Part shown: piece after piece, positions 10,964-21,958 of the stretch
How the letters are laid out: each line of letters opens with the position of its first letter
Numbering within the stretch: the first letter of the stretch is position 1
DNA from: Trichocladium uniseriatum
Taxonomy: Eukaryota > Ascomycota > Sordariomycetes > Sordariales > Chaetomiaceae
DNA length: 64,000 bases
Assembly (NCBI GenBank): GCA_017139535.1
Contig: WOUO01000038.1
Location: 62,001-126,000, forward strand
Reading direction: 5' to 3'
Program-made: the position numbers and the translations under genes
Notes under the pieces: model-generated
What the model saw: the letters and a program-made list of their open reading frames with translations, nothing else
Told to the model about the DNA's origin: nothing
Databases searched by the model: none

Positions 10964-11648
10964 ATGGCGTCTTACAACAACCCGGCGAGGAACAAGGTCT
11001 GGCTGGCCTGGTTCCTGCTGCAGATCCCCCTCATCCTCTGTACGTTCCGGTCAGATCGTGGATCGTGATATTCGGCAAGATTGACCCTCTCCACAGTCAT
11101 GGATCTCCTCGAGTATCTGTGGCCCACATGGGTCTACGAGCCCGCGGGGGCGCCTTTGCATTTCGCCTTCGCCACCAAGCAATGGTACATCCAAACGTAC
11201 AACGACCCGATTGTGCAGTGGACGTCTGAGACAGCGGCCGGTCATGACAGCTGGATGGGCCTGTTCCTGCACCTCGAGTTCGCCTTCCTCCTGCCCGTGG
11301 CCCTGTACGGCGCGTACCGTCTCGCGATCCAGCGCCGCGGCACGTCGGGCGCTGACGAGCTGCTGTTCCTCGTCTACTTCCTCGAGGTGGCCTTCACGAC
11401 ACTCGTGTGCATGCACGACGTCTCTTACTGGGACGGCGCCGTGTATTCGACCGAGCTGAAGCGCACCTTGATCGGCCAGATCTATGGGCCGTGGCTTGTC
11501 GTTCGTAAGTGCTCTCGATTTAGCGAGATCGATCGATCCAAGTCTAACAAAAAGCAAAGCAACCCTGGGAGCTATCGACATGGCGACCAGGGTCCTCGGC
11601 CGCGTCAGCGCAGCCGATGCGCTCTTGGAAGCCAAAAAGGCGCGGTAA
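10964..11648 (+). CDS. EXPERA-domain (TMEM97/EBP-like) ER membrane protein
   Basis: Three exons (10964–11039, 11097–11504, 11560–11648) give 190 residues with four hydrophobic segments. The layout WLAWFLLQIPLILF, then DLLEYLWP, then FLHLEFAFLLPVALYG with conserved acidic residues, then ELLFLVYFLEVAFTTLVCMHD matches the EXPERA fold shared by TMEM97 (sigma-2 receptor), TM6SF and sterol isomerase EBP. The last four residues are KKAR, a dilysine ER-retrieval signal, so an ER location is likely. The function in fungi is unknown; sterol or lipid binding is inferred from the fold. The introns are 57 and 55 nt, both phase 1. It lies head to tail near the convergent gene at 11855. Confidence 0.87.
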
Positions 11649-11854
11649 CAAGGTTCTTGCGCAAAATAGACGCTGCATACAGGTGTGTGTGATGGGATGT
11701 ACAATACTCTCGATAGAATCCTGCCGGAGCGCCCAACGCCAACTCCGAGCGCCGTGGTATCTTTATTTATTTAGGTGGAATCCCACCAAAGTTCCAGTTT
11801 CAACCCGTCAATCAAGCACTAGGCTGCTGAGCCAAGCTCGACAGGCTGCGTCCC

Positions 11855-12819
11855 CTAGTCAATTGCCCTCTTCTGGTATCCCCAGCCATTGCCCACTCCG
11901 TTCAGTCCGTAGCCGAGCGGCGTCGCGCCCCCCAGCCCCCTGCCCCTGAGTCTCTTGGGCAGCACCGAACCAAAGAAATACACGGCTGAGACCAAGACGC
12001 CGGCGCAAAACGACATCAGAGCATAAAAGATGGTGCTCGCAAAAATGTGCCCGCCCATGCCAGACCACACGACCTTACCCTCAGTCTTGGGCAGGGAGGG
12101 CGTCGGGAACCATCTAACGCTGAATCGGAGCGGCAGCGGGTCGCCAATGACAAGGCGGCGGGTTGCACCGCCCTCCATGTGGGTGAGCGGGCTGGTGCTG
12201 TAGGCCGTGGCGCTGTCGAGCACACCGCTGTCGTGTGGTTGGATGTGATGTTTTGGAGTGCTGTGCAGCAGCACGTTCATGTGCGTGCTGATGTGCATGT
12301 GGCTCAGCTGGAGCGTCCCCGCCAGGGCAAAGACGAGCGGGATGTATTCCTGGGCCGGCGGCTTCTCGCCGACCACCTCGATATGCGGCGCGGGCCGGGC
12401 GGGAAGGCGGCAGGACAGCGGGGCGTCGCTGTGGATGTAGAACTCGAGCAGGTGGAAAAAAGGGTCGCTGACCATGGGGATGGTGCAGTTCTGCTCCGTC
12501 TCGATGCCGTAGTGGAACTCGAGCGGGCTGCCCGTCTCGTTGCAGACTGGGAAGGGGACCCATTCGATCTCATGCGCTGCGTTTTGGATGTGTTCGCCCG
12601 TTTCGCTGCGGGATAGGAGGGACATTAGCAAAATGTTTATGGCAAAAATGGCAATGCCTTGCTAATCACTTACGAGCTTCGGTTCATGCATTCAACCTGG
12701 ATGGGGGCGCCAAAGTGATAAGAGGGCAGCGACTGCTCGTGGCTAGCAGCCAACACCCGCGCTGTCAACGACGACGCGACCAGCAAGAGCAGCTGCATCG
12801 ATGGCGGCAGGAACATCAT
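11855..12819 (-). CDS. Predicted type I membrane glycoprotein, unknown function
   Basis: Two exons (12819–12674, 12605–11855; 68-nt intron) give about 298 residues. A signal peptide covers residues 1–24 (hydrophobic core MQLLLLVASSLTARVLA). The lumenal part has N-glycosylation sequons (NRS, NET, NCT) and a few cysteines. A single strong membrane helix near residue 260 (IFYALMSFCAGVLVSAVYFF) is followed by a short basic, glycine-rich tail. I do not recognise the family. The layout suggests a secretory-pathway protein with a lumenal beta-rich domain. Start choice: two ATGs in a row at 12819 and 12816, with the outer one taken. Confidence 0.8.
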
Positions 12820-13133
12820 TTCGGCAACGTCGGTGATGTCGCCCTGTCTGGATGTCGTATACGGCTATGGTATGCGCCAGCGCATCTTGCGCATCCGTTG
12901 GTGATGAAAGCGACAAGCTGTGAAGCAACTGGAAGGCCCAGAGCATCAATGGCGACGAGACCAAGTGGCCAATCGCGGGAGCTTGGCTATCAATTGCTGC
13001 TGAGTCATCAGGGTGTCAAACGGTAACCCTAACCCAACCCAGCCCAGACACCCCTCATGATCATCCAACTCACTTTCCAATTCAAGTTCAGTTTCAACTC
13101 CCCTCTTAATTCTCAACTTAACCTTCTCAACGA
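12820..13133. other. Short intergenic region
   Basis: This is the promoter of the membrane glycoprotein and the 3' flank of the GH128 gene. Nothing else is seen. Confidence 0.6.
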
Positions 13134-14206
13134 CTATAGCAACAGAGGCATCAGGCACAACAATGCGCCCGTCCACCAAATACCCCGACCACCATTCAGC
13201 AGGTCCGTTCCGGCATTCTCATCACCGCCATCAGTACAAGGGTTCTCAGCGGTGCACCCGCCGTCCTGCTGTCCATCATCCTCATCTGGAAGCGCTGCCT
13301 TGCCCGTCGCATTACCACCGAGATACCACGACCCGATATCGGTCAGGTTGCCGGACGGGTCGAGCATGGCCTGGTTCGGACCGACGTTGGAGACGATGCT
13401 GCGGAACGAGCCAAACCAGCTGTAGCGCTCGATGATCTCGGTCTTCTCGAGGTAGGCCAGCGACTGGTTGAAGAATTCCTGCGTCGTGGTCTCGTTCTGG
13501 TCGTTGTAGCCGTACTCAACCACCCAGAGCGGCACATCCGGGAATCTAGATGATGCAGCGGTCAACGACACTTCTTTTGTCGGGTGAGTTCATCAACTTA
13601 CGCCGAAGAAAACATGCCCACACGGTCCTGCAGGATCCCGAAATGTCCAAACGAGTGGAACGGCACAAAATCGTATCCGCATTCTTCGCCATCGTTGATG
13701 CGCGAGCAGTTCTTCAGGAACTGGTCCATCCAGCCGCTGCGTGGATCACCAACCACCGGCAGGCCGAGCTTGACGCCGTACTTGTCGCGCAGGGGCTTCA
13801 GGTTGCGCACCCACGACTGCGCTGCCACAGCAGGCTTCATCTCGCTGCCGCCGTTGGACGACGGCTGATCCGGCTGGTTGAAGGCAATGACGTGCGTGAT
13901 GTTCCTCTTGCCGCCGGACTCCCGGAGGTTCGTGACGTTGCCCAAAAAGTACGAGTCGTTGCTGCCGCCGCCCCAGAGCATTGGCACAAACTCGATCTGC
14001 TCCTGCGGCAGCGACGCATACGCCGCCGTCACGTTCCAGTGGAAGTTGTAGTACCACGAGATTGGCGAGTCCGACTGCACCCAGATGGCGTCGTCGCCGG
14101 GGAACATGTCGTTGGGCACCGAGACGAGACCGCGTTTGGGCGACTTGGCGGTCAGCGCCGGGGACGCGAAAGCGCCCACGACGGCCAAGAGAGATGAAAG
14201 ACGCAT
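13134..14206 (-). CDS. GPI-anchored GH128-like cell-wall protein, putative acid/base Glu replaced by Gln
   Basis: Two exons (14206–13602, 13545–13134; 56-nt intron) give 338 residues. A signal peptide occupies residues 1–19. The glycosyl-hydrolase catalytic core (GH128/Asl1-like) starts with KRGLVSVPND and SPISWYYNFHWN, and the strand-8 motif WVVEYGYN near residue 210 carries the likely nucleophile Glu. The strand-4 motif, normally FNEPD with the acid/base Glu, reads FNQPD near residue 107 (codon CAG). A Gly/Asp/Asn-rich linker and a hydrophobic C-terminus (WWTGALLCLMPLLL) indicate a GPI anchor. Family members act on wall beta-1,3-glucan; this one may bind glucan without normal catalysis. Several N-glycosylation sequons are present. 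Confidence 0.91.
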
Positions 14207-15114
14207 TGTGGTAACTCAGGAGGTAGATTGTGGTCTACCAGGCCATGTATGATGTTCCGGGCGTCGATATCGCGAAAGGCCCAGTCAACGACCGACTATG
14301 AGTTTGTCAAACAATGGCTGCGGTTTTCATTGTGGTTGTGCGCGGGTCTCCGTCAGCCTCAAAATGCAGCTGAACAACGCCGATTCGTCAACCAATGGCG
14401 CCGAGCTGAACAAATCAATGATTCGCTTGCGCCGCTGGTCTATTTGCTTGGCGTTGGTTGGATTAACGCCGAGTACCAAGTACGAAGTACTTCGACATGA
14501 CGAAAGACCCTGCCTGCACCCATGACTCTGTGGTTTACTGTGGTAGCAATCCCAACACCCAAAGTAGCACTAACACCCATGATAAATGATGTCGGAATTC
14601 AACATCATGATCCCACCCCCGCCTACCGCTTGAACGGCGCACTTGCCCCTTCAACCGACATTTTGAGCATGTTTTTCTTATTTTCTGTTCTGTTGGCCTC
14701 TTTAGGCGTCTCCCTTTTTTTCTCTCGTCCCTCGCCTTCATTTATTTCCGCGTCCGGAGTCTCGGAAGCTGAACACTGTCGTCTCTTCTTTTGTTTTTAT
14801 TCAAAAAGCACGCCGACTAGTCTCGGTGAGTCAATATTGCACAATAAATGTCATTGACGCTATCCTCCCCTGTTACTCCCATGCCTCGATGAACTCCCGT
14901 TGACACACATCTAGGGGCCAGTATGACCTCTTCCCTGTGCCCCTACCTATCAACCTGTAGTAAGGGAAAAAAAGATCCGTGTTAACCGACTACCTCTTTC
15001 CCACTTTCGCTATCTTCAGTCATCAATCTTGATATCGTAAATGCTTGACCACGGCGAACCATCCCGGATATAATCCCCGTCCATGTCGCCCTCACCCGTT
15101 ACCGAGTGGGATGA
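14207..15114. other. Intergenic region
   Basis: This is the promoter of the GH128 gene and the 3' flank of the small PLDc_N-type gene. A plus ORF at 14522–14857 has no recognisable feature. Nothing else is seen. Confidence 0.6.
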
Positions 15115-15498
15115 CTAGGTCAATGGCTCATAGCCGGAGCCGCGCTGGTAATTCGTGCGGTTCGAAAACAGGTAGTAAATGATCATGCCGATGACGGGGA
15201 AGAGGAAGACGACCAGGCACCAGATCACCTTCTGGGCGGGCGAACGGCTCGATTTCAGGACCTCGACTGCAATCGCAATCGGCATTAGCAAGCATTATCT
15301 AGGTGTAAGTACCAACCCGCATGCAAACGTACCAAAGACGATGATGTCGAGAATGAGGACGACGAGTCCCAAAAGTCCTCCGCCGGTGCCGTATTGCCAG
15401 CTGTTGGACATGGCCTCCGTCGATACGGGCGCTGCGAGGCCAAGACCAGCCAGGCAGAGCTGGAGGATGAGGCTCGAGAAGAGGGCGGTGTAAGTCAT
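15115..15498 (-). CDS. Small membrane protein with PLDc_N-type domain
   Basis: Two exons (15498–15333, 15266–15115; 66-nt intron with branch site GCTAAT) give 105 residues. A signal peptide (residues 1–23, ending GLGLAAP) is followed by two membrane helices: GLLGLVVLILDIIVF and VIWCLVVFLFPVIGMIIYYLF. Between them lies VEVLKSSRSPAQK. This two-helix hairpin with the SNR end is the phospholipase-D-nuclease N-terminal (PLDc_N) module, here without any catalytic domain. Stand-alone PLDc_N proteins are common in fungi, but their role is not known. The second exon is essential to the call and is missed if the intron is ignored. Confidence 0.86.
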
Positions 15499-16248
15499 GA
15501 TGGCGATGCGCTTTGTGAGTGTTTTTGGGATTGAGCTTTTGATTCAGGTTGGAATTCGCATGGCAGAAAGAACTGTGGAGGTCGGTGTGATAGAGGGGCA
15601 ACCTGCAGCTTTAAGGAACAAAAGGCCGAAGGGTCGAGAACCAGGAGTGCTTCCGGTGACGTCATCACCATGACGCAACCACATTGCTGCTGCTGCGTAC
15701 AAACTTGTCTTGCAAACACAACCTTAATCCCTTTCATTGATTGGATTTAAGTCAACGCTGTTTGATAAGCTGTTTTGAATCCAAGCTCTCTTTTGAAAGA
15801 TTTGAGATTTATCCCATACTTCTTCTTCCAGCTCTGATGGCCTCTTGACTCCCCGATGAAGTCGCTACTCAATATCATGTCCTCAGGCTTCCCTCCGAGT
15901 ATCGCCGATAAAACTCACAGCCCGTTCATCCTAGAACACTCCAACTCTTGTGGACTGCCGTAAAAGACTTTAATGGGTCAAGTCTACGCCCAAGCACCAC
16001 TCTGGGCCAGCCTGGTTGCAATCAGTTGCGGAAACTATCCGTACTCCACCTCTCAAGCCTGCGGAAGATACAACAATGCTCAGTACCTGGGTATATAGGT
16101 AGAGATGGATGTATTGGCTAGACTTTGTCTCGTGCTAGATAATTCTACCCACATGATTATTCCCCATTTAAAGAAACACTGCATCATACCCCAGGGTATC
16201 CAAGTCCACAACGCCCTATTCTTCAAACAAAACCACATGAAAGGTCGT
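15499..16248. other. Intergenic region
   Basis: This is the promoter of the PLDc_N-type gene and the 3' flank of the 7-TM gene. Nothing is seen beyond short unsupported ORFs. Confidence 0.6.
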
Positions 16249-17527
16249 CTACTTTGCCGCTTGCTGGGCTCCGGCCGCTTGTATCTCGGTAACCTGAGCT
16301 CCTTGTGCGGCGCCATCTGCCTCGTACACGCGCGTGGTTGGTACCGGCGTCGACGACATCTCGAGAGGCACGGGTTGCGGCGCATATGGAACCGACTGCT
16401 GCGGGTACTGCTGGTACACGGGCTGGTATTGCTGATGGCCGTATTGTGGGTGTGGGATGTACACCGGTTGCTGCACGTACACCACCTGTTGGACTGGCGG
16501 GTCGGCTGGCAGGTCGGCTGGAAATGCCGCCGGGTCGGACCACACTGGGAGGCGCATGATGAACGTGAGCAGGCCCAGGACGGTGGCCGAGACCCAGAGG
16601 TCAAGGATCGGATATATGATCTTTTGGGCCTGGAGCTCGTCGAAGTCCCACTCGTCGAGCGTTTCTTTGATGTGAACGGCTAGGACGAAGCAGCAGCGGA
16701 AGAGCCATAGGATGGACGCGGAGAGCAGCAGGGCAGATATCTGTGATCCTCGTCAGGTTCGACATGAGCAAGGTGTGCCAGTAAGCATTACTCACATTAC
16801 CAACCCCCAGGTGACTTCGCTCCTTCATCTTGGGCGTGACATATATGGCCAGCCCCACGACTCCGGCCGCAAGGAGACACAAGCAAACGTCGAAAATGTC
16901 AAGCAGCCACGTCAATGTCGATCCGCCAGATCTCCTAGACGCAACGACAAGGTTCCTCGCCCACCAGGCGATAAGAATGATGAAGAAGAGAGCGGAGCCG
17001 CAGAGCGCGTCGAGGCGGATCAGTTTCCACCACTTCGGCTTCGCTAACACCACATACAAGGCGCCGATGCTGGTGAGATAGATGGCCAAGGTCGTGAGGA
17101 TGCTCGCCGCGGATATGACGAATGTCGCCGTCACCGCTGTGTATTGTGCGGCCCGGTATGCCCTCAACAGGCTGAGTTCGCTCGTTATCGTGTCGGCTCC
17201 AGCAACGACGGCCGGTGCAACCACGGCAAGCACGACACCACTACGAACACGCGAGTCAGCAAGCGGTAAGTTTGCTAGTTTTTGTACAATACATATACAG
17301 TCCAATCCAAAATAATCCTCAAAAGACAAGGGCGGGAATAGACCAACTCACACCATCCAGAGGGGTATCGCGATCCGGAGGAACAAATGCGCCAGCTTAG
17401 ACGCCTGCGACTGGTGTTGCACGCGTCCGCGCTGGTCCAAGGCCAAAAATGTCCCGAGCGGTATGAGAGTGACGCCGGTCAGGGCTGCGTTGACGGCCCA
17501 GCCCGCAGTCGAGTTGAGCCCGCTCAT
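16249..17527 (-). CDS. Seven-transmembrane protein with Gln/Pro/Tyr-rich tail, orphan
   Basis: Three exons (17527–17352, 17240–16796, 16740–16249) give about 370 residues. Seven hydrophobic segments can be counted, for example AALTGVTLIPLGTFLAL, ASILTTLAIYLTSIGALYVV, ALFFIILIAWWA, CLCLLAAGVVGLAIYV, ALLLSASILWLFRCC and DLWVSATVLGLLTFIM. The N-terminus is short and probably outside (NST sequon). The last ~90 residues are rich in Gln, Pro and Tyr (repeated QQ-P-Y units). I do not recognise the family; the layout resembles fungal receptor-like or sensor proteins. Intron 1 (111 nt) is long for this window and contains alternative AG sites; the acceptor at 17241 keeps the hydrophobic helix continuous. 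Confidence 0.84.
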
Positions 17528-18915
17528 GGCGTTGCTGTTGCTGTTGCGTCCTTTTATTGCAAAGTTGAAATGGTGCGGCGGTTGGGTTGGGGAGTTGGAA
17601 ATCGGAGGTTCCGACGTGGCACGGGAGGCAAGGCTGAGGGGGGAAACTGCATGCATATATGTCCCTGTTGCTCCGTACAGCACCTTCTCCTATCAAATGC
17701 AACACGATGCTTCTATCTGTACGTGTCCAGCGTCTCCCGCGTGTGGCGCCGACCAGGGTTTCAAATCTCGTGTCTTTAACACACGGCCTGCGATCACCTG
17801 TTCTGCTCTGTTAGCTACCGCCACACAAGAGCTTGGGTCCAGACCCTTGGCAGGGCGGCATCTAACCATTCTCGGATCAGGGGCGCCTGCAATTCGTATC
17901 GAAACAGGGGGTTTCTGTCATCGCCCAAGGCTGGGCGGTGCCCCATGATTGGTGCCTGCAAGTGGTTAAGGTTTGCGTAACCTTTAAACATGGAGGGGGA
18001 GGCGGCACTGACATGCATGAAATTGCCCTGCCCCGCGACCGATGAGACTCTACAAGGACACGGGAGGCATGATAAAGGGAGGCAGTGAGAGAGCGAGAAG
18101 TGAGGCTGAGTCAACTTGAAGTTGTTGTCTTCTCGAGAATCTCGCACTAGCACACCAACCCCAGAAGTCATCGTCCATGTCGGTTTCCAAAAACCACCGT
18201 ACACATCAACAATGTACCCGCGTTTAACTTTACGTCCACCATCTGTGGTCATAGTTCCGTACAAATTCTGTCTTCTTTCTTCGATCTGTAACATCGGATG
18301 TCATGAGTTGTCGCGAACAGGGTTAGGGTTGAATACCTCGCTCCTGTTCAAAGGAACTGTGTTTGTGTAGGTACCTAGGTGTGTGAGACCTTGCTTGGGG
18401 ATTTGGCTTCTTCTGTGGCCTAAGGTGTTAGTCGTCAAGCAGATATGGATTAGGCCAGAGGTTGATATGGCCAAGGATGCACGTTGCGAACTCTGAATTG
18501 GTCACAGGTTGTGGTACGCTTGTTAGAACCTATTGTTTCGTCTCCCTAACTAGGTAGGTATCCAGCCGAGGCAATCAAGTCTGGTAGGATGAAGTGAATG
18601 GAGTGCAAGGTGGGCCTTAAGCTCTAAGTCCCTACAGCAGGGTCCGGCTCACTAAGTTCCGAACAGTTGAACAAAGAGAGTTCAGTAGCTGTCTTTCAGT
18701 AATCTATAATTGTTGGTAGCTATAGACATGTTCCGCGACAAAGATCCTTGTTTTCCCAACAATGGCATAAGAGAAGAATGCCATTGTTATTTAGAACAAA
18801 ACCGCAATGTCTGGTATAGGTAAGATTAAAGTCCATGATGCTGCTCCTATCAATGCAAAAAGTCCTAATCTACCACACCACCCCGCTCTAGTCGAGTTCC
18901 AGGACCAGCGTCAAA
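17528..18915. other. Intergenic region with TAGGTA-type strings
   Basis: No gene is seen. Overlapping ORFs at 17815–18370 lack motifs. The strings GTAGGTACCTAGGTG (18368) and CTAGGTAGGTAT (18550) belong to a simple motif scattered in several gene-free parts of the window. Confidence 0.55.
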
Positions 18916-19740
18916 ATGTCGAACCAGCAACCCACATCTTGGAGTTCTCTCCATCAAGAAAACATTGATGAAGCCCCTTTACCGCCTCCAGCCTCCGTCA
19001 GCGAGGCCATTCCCTCCTTTCAGGAGCATGGCGAGCACAACTGCGGGCAACATCAACGTGACGTGGACAACAACAATAACAGCAACCTCCGAAACCGCCT
19101 GGTGCATGAAAACAACGAGCAGCTACCAACCCGGACCATGGCCTGCTCCAACTGCCACACCCACATCCCCCTCGATGAGCTGCACAACCTCCCCTGCGGC
19201 CACCTGCTCTGCCGTGCCTGCCTCTACCTCGCCGCAGTCCGCGTCAAGCAGAGCATCCAGGCCAACCACAAACGAATTCAGGCTATCCGCGCCAAGCTCC
19301 ACGACGTCGACATCTACCTGTCCAGGAGACCCTCCTCCACCACCGAACCAAAACAGAAGCGCGAGAGAAAGATGCTCCTCCGACGCCGCGCCGAGCACGT
19401 CCGCACCATCATGCGCCACGCCGGCTTATCCTGCTGCGATATGAGCATGCGGCTAGACCGGTTCTTGCCGTGCCTGAGCCCAGAGCTCTCGCGCGATCTG
19501 TGGCTGGCCTACGAGTGGCTCTGTGACTTGCCCAGAGCGCAGCGGGCTTGTGCGTGGCCCGATTGTGGCGCGTATCTGCCGGCGTGCTGTAGGTACTCGG
19601 TGCCGTGGTGTGCTTCTTATCGGTACTATTGTATCACCTGCCAGGGGAACTCGATGGATTGTGCGAGGGTTATCCCTGCGCCGCAGACAAAGTTTCCCTG
19701 GTTGCCGAAGGGTCAGCCGGCGTTGACGCCGGCGAGGTAG
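18916..19740 (+). CDS. RING-like zinc-binding protein, possibly RBR-type
   Basis: Single-exon ORF of 274 residues. After a disordered, Asn-rich N-terminus a RING half-site reads CSNCHTH, then LPCGHLLCRAC near residue 95 (C-x-H-x2-C-x2-C), followed by a basic helical stretch that may be coiled coil. The C-terminal 80 residues hold a second cysteine cluster (CAWPDCGAYLPACC, CASYRYYC, CITC) resembling an IBR/RBR second zinc domain. This arrangement suggests an atypical E3 ubiquitin ligase, but the spacing is irregular and the call is tentative. The ATG at 18916 lies in favourable AAAATG context, and no splice sites are needed. Confidence 0.75.
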   Translation: MSNQQPTSWSSLHQENIDEAPLPPPASVSEAIPSFQEHGEHNCGQHQRDVDNNNNSNLRNRLVHENNEQLPTRTMACSNCHTHIPLDELHNLPCGHLLCRACLYLAAVRVKQSIQANHKRIQAIRAKLHDVDIYLSRRPSSTTEPKQKRERKMLLRRRAEHVRTIMRHAGLSCCDMSMRLDRFLPCLSPELSRDLWLAYEWLCDLPRAQRACAWPDCGAYLPACCRYSVPWCASYRYYCITCQGNSMDCARVIPAPQTKFPWLPKGQPALTPAR

Positions 19741-19855
19741 TAGCTGGAAATGGTAGGAGTTGGTGTGCCTGACAATGTCCGGAAGTAAAAGATTAACATT
19801 ATTCAAGACTTCTAATTGAGTTCCAGTACAAAGATAGATATACACTGTGAACCCT

Positions 19856-21148
19856 TTATGCTCTCCCCGGCCCAAGCTTCTGCGCTCCTGTCGTCTTCTT
19901 CTTGTCATCCGGCTGCCTCCAATCCATCTCCTGCCTGAGAAACTCCTTCAGCGCCACCTTGATATCCGCCGCCGTCTGGTTCCACTTTTGCCGGCTCCGG
20001 ACACTGTCTCCATCGCTGTCCACCCCGCTAGGGTGCATGATTTCCCGGACGAGACCCGCTTCCGGAGAAAGAAAAGTCCCCAGCTGCAAGACCCTCCCCT
20101 TGCCGCGTGTTGATGTCCCCTTAGACCCCGCCTTCTTCTGGAGTGCGTCCTTCAGCTTGACCATGTTGTCGTGCTCGCGGCGGGTAAACACAATGACATA
20201 GTCATAGCTCGCAAACATGTCCTTCTGCAGGCCGCGCGATGTCCGGGCCGTCATCTCCTCCCGGATCGTCTTCTTGAACGGGTAGTCGCACCACTTGTTG
20301 TCAAAGACGGCCGCCAGCGCCGTGCTGGCTGCCTTTTCGCCGCCCGCCATCCACGGCTTCTTGAACGTCTTGAAGCTGTACTCTAGTTTGTCGACTACGT
20401 CGACGCAGTTGCTCCCCTTCTTGACAAAGAAGCCGGCCGACTCGGCTTGGGCGATGCGCCAGTCGCCGCCGGCTTTGAGGGTGAGTTGCCCGAGGAGCTT
20501 GATGAGCGCTTCGGCGACAACGCTTCGCGCCGTGTTGTACGGATCGACAAAGAGGATCCTGTAATCCTTCCTCGGCGGGGTGGCAGGTGAGGGCGAGGGC
20601 GAGGGAAAGACACGCTGTGGCGTGACTGTCACGTCATCCCTGGTTCTTGCCCTGCCTGGCCGCGGCTGGGCCGTTTTCATGTTGGCTACGAGTGCCACGA
20701 TGCCCTCGACCGACATGAGTTGTAGCAAGTGGCTCAGTTCATCCCGGTCACGGTCGATGTCATCCATGATGGCCTGCACCTTTTCCGGGCTGCTGTCGAC
20801 GAGCGAGAACCAGAGGTTGGAGATCCATTTGGAGCGAAACTCCATCTTCAGGGAACGTGACAGAATCCCCTTTTGGTAGCGGTCAAACAAGTCGTACACC
20901 TTTGCTGCGTCGGTCTTGATGTGCGCAAGGATGCTCATGAGCTCGTGTTGTTGTCCCCCGTAGAGTGCTTCCAAAGCTGTCGTCGGCTTGCTCTTGACAA
21001 AGGCCTCAAGCTTGTTGAGATAAGTTTGAAGCCGCTCCATCCGCCGCCCCAATTTTGCCATTTGTTGCGGAAGGTTTTCATAGCGTTTGTAGATGATGAT
21101 CGACTTTTGGACCAAGTCGACCACCGTAAGGACTGTCCCCAGATCCAT
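19856..21148 (-). CDS. Helical fungal N-domain plus LMW-phosphotyrosine-phosphatase-like domain lacking the catalytic Cys
   Basis: Single-exon, 430 residues from the ATG at 21148 (the open frame reaches a few codons further, without an ATG). Residues 1–150 form an all-helical region (LTVVDLVQKSIIIYKRYENL, then a heptad-rich stretch) like the N-terminal domains placed before fungal STAND/NLR-type proteins. After a Pro/Ser linker, residues ~196–400 resemble low-molecular-weight PTP/arsenate-reductase folds: ILFVDPYNTARSVVAEA aligns with the P-loop C-x5-R-S, and DYVIVFTRREHDNM matches the later core strand. The nucleophile Cys is replaced by Asp (codon GAT), so phosphatase activity is unlikely. 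The protein may be a binding or signalling pseudoenzyme. Its 3' end lies close behind the convergent RING gene (115 bp). Confidence 0.87.
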   Translation of the reverse strand: MDLGTVLTVVDLVQKSIIIYKRYENLPQQMAKLGRRMERLQTYLNKLEAFVKSKPTTALEALYGGQQHELMSILAHIKTDAAKVYDLFDRYQKGILSRSLKMEFRSKWISNLWFSLVDSSPEKVQAIMDDIDRDRDELSHLLQLMSVEGIVALVANMKTAQPRPGRARTRDDVTVTPQRVFPSPSPSPATPPRKDYRILFVDPYNTARSVVAEALIKLLGQLTLKAGGDWRIAQAESAGFFVKKGSNCVDVVDKLEYSFKTFKKPWMAGGEKAASTALAAVFDNKWCDYPFKKTIREEMTARTSRGLQKDMFASYDYVIVFTRREHDNMVKLKDALQKKAGSKGTSTRGKGRVLQLGTFLSPEAGLVREIMHPSGVDSDGDSVRSRQKWNQTAADIKVALKEFLRQEMDWRQPDDKKKTTGAQKLGPGRA

Positions 21149-21958
21149 CGTTAAAAAGGGGCAGATCAAAAAAATAAATGCAAAAGATGTTCAACTGGGA
21201 TGATTCACCGTGGACCAGGTCAGTTCAAGTATTAAAAGGCGGTAAAAGTATGAAGAGACTAGCGAGGCTCATGATACTTTTGTGGTCTCCACATAACAGC
21301 CTGATCGGCACAGCCCCCTCACAGCCCAGCAGTTGCTGATGCCAAGAAACAAGGCTGCGTTTGGATACACGAATGCTGTGTCGAGCGAGCTCAACGACAA
21401 GGGAATGCCTATTGTTCACATGACTACCAGCTCTAAGTATCTACCCGATAACTTGTAGACACGACATCGTTCTCATATCCTCGACAAGAGTGCCCAACGC
21501 CCATGCCCAGCCCACTTTTGTTTACGGTTTTGTCTACCGAGTAACCATGCCGAGGTTAGAACCGACCGTTTGTCTTTCCAGCAAAGGCCTCTGTTACCAG
21601 AAATGTACCGTAGAACAAAAAAACAAAGTACTCCGTAGTATGTCACAAAATGCAGCTGAAACACAATCGCCATGAAATCTCAAAACACCAAGGAGAAACC
21701 TTGACGCCCGCGGAGAAAACGGATGCAGAAAATTTGCACAAAACTTTTTGAAGATCTAGTGGCAACGCTGTATGTAGCTGAGCAAAAGGAAAAACGAGAC
21801 AAAGGGATATATCGAGTGTCAAAAGATCGTCTTGAATACAGGATGAGGCCAGGGATGGTGTTGGGCTGCCCGGGGTCAACTTCCGAAGAGCTCCGGACCA
21901 AGCTCCAAACCATGCCGTCCTCCCACGTAATTGCCCGGTCTCGAGCGGGCTTGGGCCG
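21149..21958. other. Intergenic region
   Basis: This is the promoter of the pseudophosphatase-like gene and the 3' flank of the acidic-protein gene. Nothing else is seen. Confidence 0.6.
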
